A stretch of DNA of 53,596 nucleotides from an uncultured Clostridia bacterium (GTDB taxonomy: Bacteria > Bacillota > Clostridia > TANB77 > CAG-508), in assembly GCA_948678575.1 (NCBI GenBank), contig CAPPGO010000002.1, positions 1-53,596 on the forward strand. Direction: 5' to 3'. How positions within the stretch are numbered: the first letter of the stretch is position 1; each line of letters begins with the position of its first letter. A model generated the notes under the pieces. That model had not been told where the DNA came from, ran no database searches, and was given only the letters and a program-made list of their open reading frames with translations. This document shows positions 51,529 to 53,596 of this stretch, piece by piece. The position numbers and the translations under genes were made by a program.

Positions 51529-53172
51529 ATGGGATTATTTAGTGATTTATTTAATAAAATATTTAAAAGAAAAAAAGATAAAGATATAAAATTTCTTGAA
51601 AGTGTTATAGGTGATACTAAGGTAGAACAACCACAAGTAGGAGAGCCTAAGGTAGAAGAGGTATATGAACCAATTGATTTATCTGAGGGAGAATTGGTTT
51701 CTTTTTCTGATGAAGTTTTAGATACAACTTCAAGAGTTGCTGAGGAAAAATTAAAACATAATTTAGAAATTTTGATAAAACAAACCAAAGAAAAAGGAAA
51801 AATAGATAAGTTTATGCTTATTAGAGAAGATGACTTTTTTCCAGAAGATTGGGAATGGAGAGTTTTATCAAAAGACACAAATTTAGAAAAAGAAAGTACA
51901 ATGTTATCTGTTGAATTAAGAAAGGCTTATGCATTAGAACAAAGTGGTAAAGAACCATTTGTTGAATTGATGGGAATGAAAATGCCAAGAAGTTATGATG
52001 AAACAATGGAAGCATTATCAAAAATTGATAGAAATATTGGTAATGTTTTGTTACCATCAAGATTTCGTTCAACTAAGCATTTTACAGTAAATACACCATT
52101 GGGAGTTACAGGTGATTATAACAGTGTATCAGCAGATAGAGATTATATTATTATTGATGATATGAATGCATTTCTTGATTCTGGATATGGATATTCTGTG
52201 GCTTATCATGACGCATATCTTGATGTTTCACATGAAAGTTTACCAATTTCAGAAAATGCAATAGTTCTTATAAATGATGAAAAATATGAGAGAATTATGC
52301 AAGATGAAAAAAGAGCCGCTGAATTAGCACAGAGAAAAGTAATTAGATTTAAAGGAGATGAAAGCATTGCTATTGATATGGTTTTAACTGAAATGGGAGT
52401 GTTACCATCTCAAATAGGATTTAGATATGCGAATTATGATAATGAAATAAGATCAATATTAAATAGTAGTATTAGAGAATTAGCAGAAGAACATGATATT
52501 TTTTTCGACATGAGTCATGCAGGAGATGTAGAAGCTCAAAAAGGACATTTTTCTAATTATTATGATGATAAAAACAAAGATTACGAAAAAGCAATGCAAG
52601 AATTTATTGGATTTTTAAGAGAAAAATTTCCAGAAAAAGAAGAGTTATTTCCAGAATATTTGAGATTTACAGAAAGTACTTCACAGGATATTATACAAGC
52701 ACTTGGTACAACAGCAGTATTAGATGCTATTGATGAATATAATGAATTGGCAAAGAATAAAGCTAATGAAAGTTTGGAAAAATATAAAGAAGATAGAAAG
52801 AATATTACTCCCGAAGTTCATGATAAATTTGTTTCAACTATTGCCTTAATAAATAATTTTTATAAGGGTGATAAAAAATTTGAAGATTATGACGATAGAT
52901 TAAAAACAGAAGAGAGCATACAGAGATTTTTGCAAAGCAGTACAGTTGAAGAGCAATTAGAAGCAGCAGGAACTGTTTGGAAATTATTGCCTAGTAGAGC
53001 TATTCAAAGGGAGAATACTACAATAGAAGGCGAAACAATTTCTATGAGAGATATTGTGACAAATGCTCTAAGAAAACGCACTGCAACAGAACATGTAATG
53101 AGTTGCGATAAAGTTGAGGCTCAAACGAAAGATACAATGCAAAGAGAAGGAGATACAATTGATGACAAGTAA
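51529..53172 (+). CDS. Large uncharacterised protein
   Basis: 547 residues. An amphipathic basic start (MGLFSDLFNKIFKRKKDKD) precedes a Val/Glu/Pro-rich linker (about 25-55) and a globular region of about 75-350 with LLPSRFRSTKHFTVNTPLG, DYIIIDDMNAFLDSGYGYSVAYHDAYLDVSHE and DIFFDMSHAGDVEAQKGHFSNYY; the rest is helical. No signal peptide. I do not recognise the family; the His/Asp-rich middle looks enzymatic. The next gene overlaps its end by 11 nt. Confidence 0.68.
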   Translation: MGLFSDLFNKIFKRKKDKDIKFLESVIGDTKVEQPQVGEPKVEEVYEPIDLSEGELVSFSDEVLDTTSRVAEEKLKHNLEILIKQTKEKGKIDKFMLIREDDFFPEDWEWRVLSKDTNLEKESTMLSVELRKAYALEQSGKEPFVELMGMKMPRSYDETMEALSKIDRNIGNVLLPSRFRSTKHFTVNTPLGVTGDYNSVSADRDYIIIDDMNAFLDSGYGYSVAYHDAYLDVSHESLPISENAIVLINDEKYERIMQDEKRAAELAQRKVIRFKGDESIAIDMVLTEMGVLPSQIGFRYANYDNEIRSILNSSIRELAEEHDIFFDMSHAGDVEAQKGHFSNYYDDKNKDYEKAMQEFIGFLREKFPEKEELFPEYLRFTESTSQDIIQALGTTAVLDAIDEYNELAKNKANESLEKYKEDRKNITPEVHDKFVSTIALINNFYKGDKKFEDYDDRLKTEESIQRFLQSSTVEEQLEAAGTVWKLLPSRAIQRENTTIEGETISMRDIVTNALRKRTATEHVMSCDKVEAQTKDTMQREGDTIDDK

Positions 53173-53497
53173 TTATAAAAAAGCGTATACAGAGGTTTTG
53201 GAGATACTTAGTCATTTATCAAAGGAAGAGATAGATAAAATTCCAAAAGAGAAAATTGATTATTATAAAGAGAATATGGATGTAGATTATGCTTATCATA
53301 TTGATCCACAAAAGCCATTAGATGAGCAGTATATATCTAGTGAAGCTAATGCAATTTTAGTTACATTATTTAGGGACTATTTTGCAAATGAATCTCAGAA
53401 GGATGTTTTGAAAAAAATGCTAGACTTAAATCAAGAAATCTTAGAACGAGTGAAAAAAGAAAAGTACAATGCAAATGATATATTTAAAAATAATTAA
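53162..53497 (+). CDS. Small helical protein coupled to the preceding gene
   Basis: 111 residues, helical (AYTEVLEILSHLSKEEIDKIPKEKIDYYKENMD ...). ATG 53162 has AAGGAGA upstream and overlaps the previous gene by 11 nt, so the two are translated together; an upstream ATG at 53114 in this frame lies inside the neighbour without a site. It may be a partner or immunity-type protein of its neighbour; this is only suggested by the overlap. Confidence 0.65.
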   Translation: MTSNYKKAYTEVLEILSHLSKEEIDKIPKEKIDYYKENMDVDYAYHIDPQKPLDEQYISSEANAILVTLFRDYFANESQKDVLKKMLDLNQEILERVKKEKYNANDIFKNN

Positions 53498-53516
53498 AAA
53501 CTTATTAAAAATTATC

Positions 53517-53545
53517 TTGACAAATTTAAAGAAATAGTTTATAAT
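53517..53545 (+). promoter_or_regulatory. Consensus promoter for the tRNA gene
   Basis: TTGACA (53517-53522), 17 bp, TATAAT (53540-53545): a perfect sigma-A promoter. Confidence 0.9.
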
Positions 53546-53577
53546 TTATACTTGTCAAGAGAAATAATTTTAATAGT

Positions 53578-53596
53578 GCAGGTGTAGTTCAATGGT
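53578..53596 (+). tRNA. tRNA gene, truncated by the window end (probably tRNA-Gly)
   Basis: GCAGGTGTAGTTCAATGGT matches the acceptor and D-arm start of bacterial tRNA-Gly. The anticodon is beyond the window, so the identity is inferred. Confidence 0.75.

Overview
The window is about 53.6 kb of very AT-rich DNA. It has AGGAGG-type ribosome binding sites, TTGACA/TATAAT promoters, sortases with an LPKTG substrate, a CIRCE-controlled groESL operon, class III anaerobic ribonucleotide reductase, EF-4, YlxM-Ffh-S16 and OLE RNA with its protein partner. Together these point to an anaerobic, Gram-positive low-GC Bacillota (class Clostridia), probably an uncultured host-associated lineage. The species cannot be named from this sequence.

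Region 1 (1-18.5 kb) is a surface and envelope region. Three very large proteins share a type IV prepilin-like N-terminus (GITLIALVIS... core) and carry huge C-terminal cargo: RCC1-like repeats (118-3165 and 11671-14659, the latter broken by a frameshift) or leucine-rich repeats (15230-18118). Between them lie a U32 peptidase, an OLE RNA with its membrane partner OapA, a sortase, holA, a membrane protein and a class A penicillin-binding protein. Upstream of the second and third pilin-like genes are two paralogous copies of what looks like an invertible promoter switch. Each has 21-bp inverted repeats around exactly 147 bp, and that segment holds a sigma-A promoter (TTGACT-17-TATTAT) that currently points away from the gene, plus a terminator that faces the gene. 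The 7-bp repeat centres match within each pair but differ between the two loci, as expected for the crossover region of a site-specific recombinase. No recombinase gene is in the window. A conserved three-hairpin 5' leader follows each switch.

Region 2 (18.5-36.8 kb) is mostly housekeeping: an endonuclease-like protein, dtd, a lipoprotein, asd, a small XRE regulator, rpsB-tsf, a cohesin-like LPKTG protein with its own sortase, asnB, lepA, rlmB with an unusual charged extension, pyrG behind an attenuator-like leader, an SPFH/zinc-ribbon protein, and groES-groEL behind a CIRCE operator.

Region 3 (36.8-53.6 kb) starts with an unlisted 44-residue cysteine-rich membrane peptide and a large protein with an R-STS-ExE ADP-ribosyltransferase domain. 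Next come rpmF and the translation/secretion cluster ylxM-ffh-rpsP-khpA-rimM-trmD-rplS, then a lone gene of clearly higher GC, an iscS-hypothetical-ferredoxin/thioredoxin operon, a C39-like peptidase, a Crp/Fnr regulator divergent from nrdD-nrdG, and two uncharacterised genes. The window ends 19 bases into a tRNA gene (probably tRNA-Gly).

The most interesting system is the paired promoter-inversion switch driving pilin-anchored giant surface proteins. OLE RNA/OapA and the ADP-ribosyltransferase follow.
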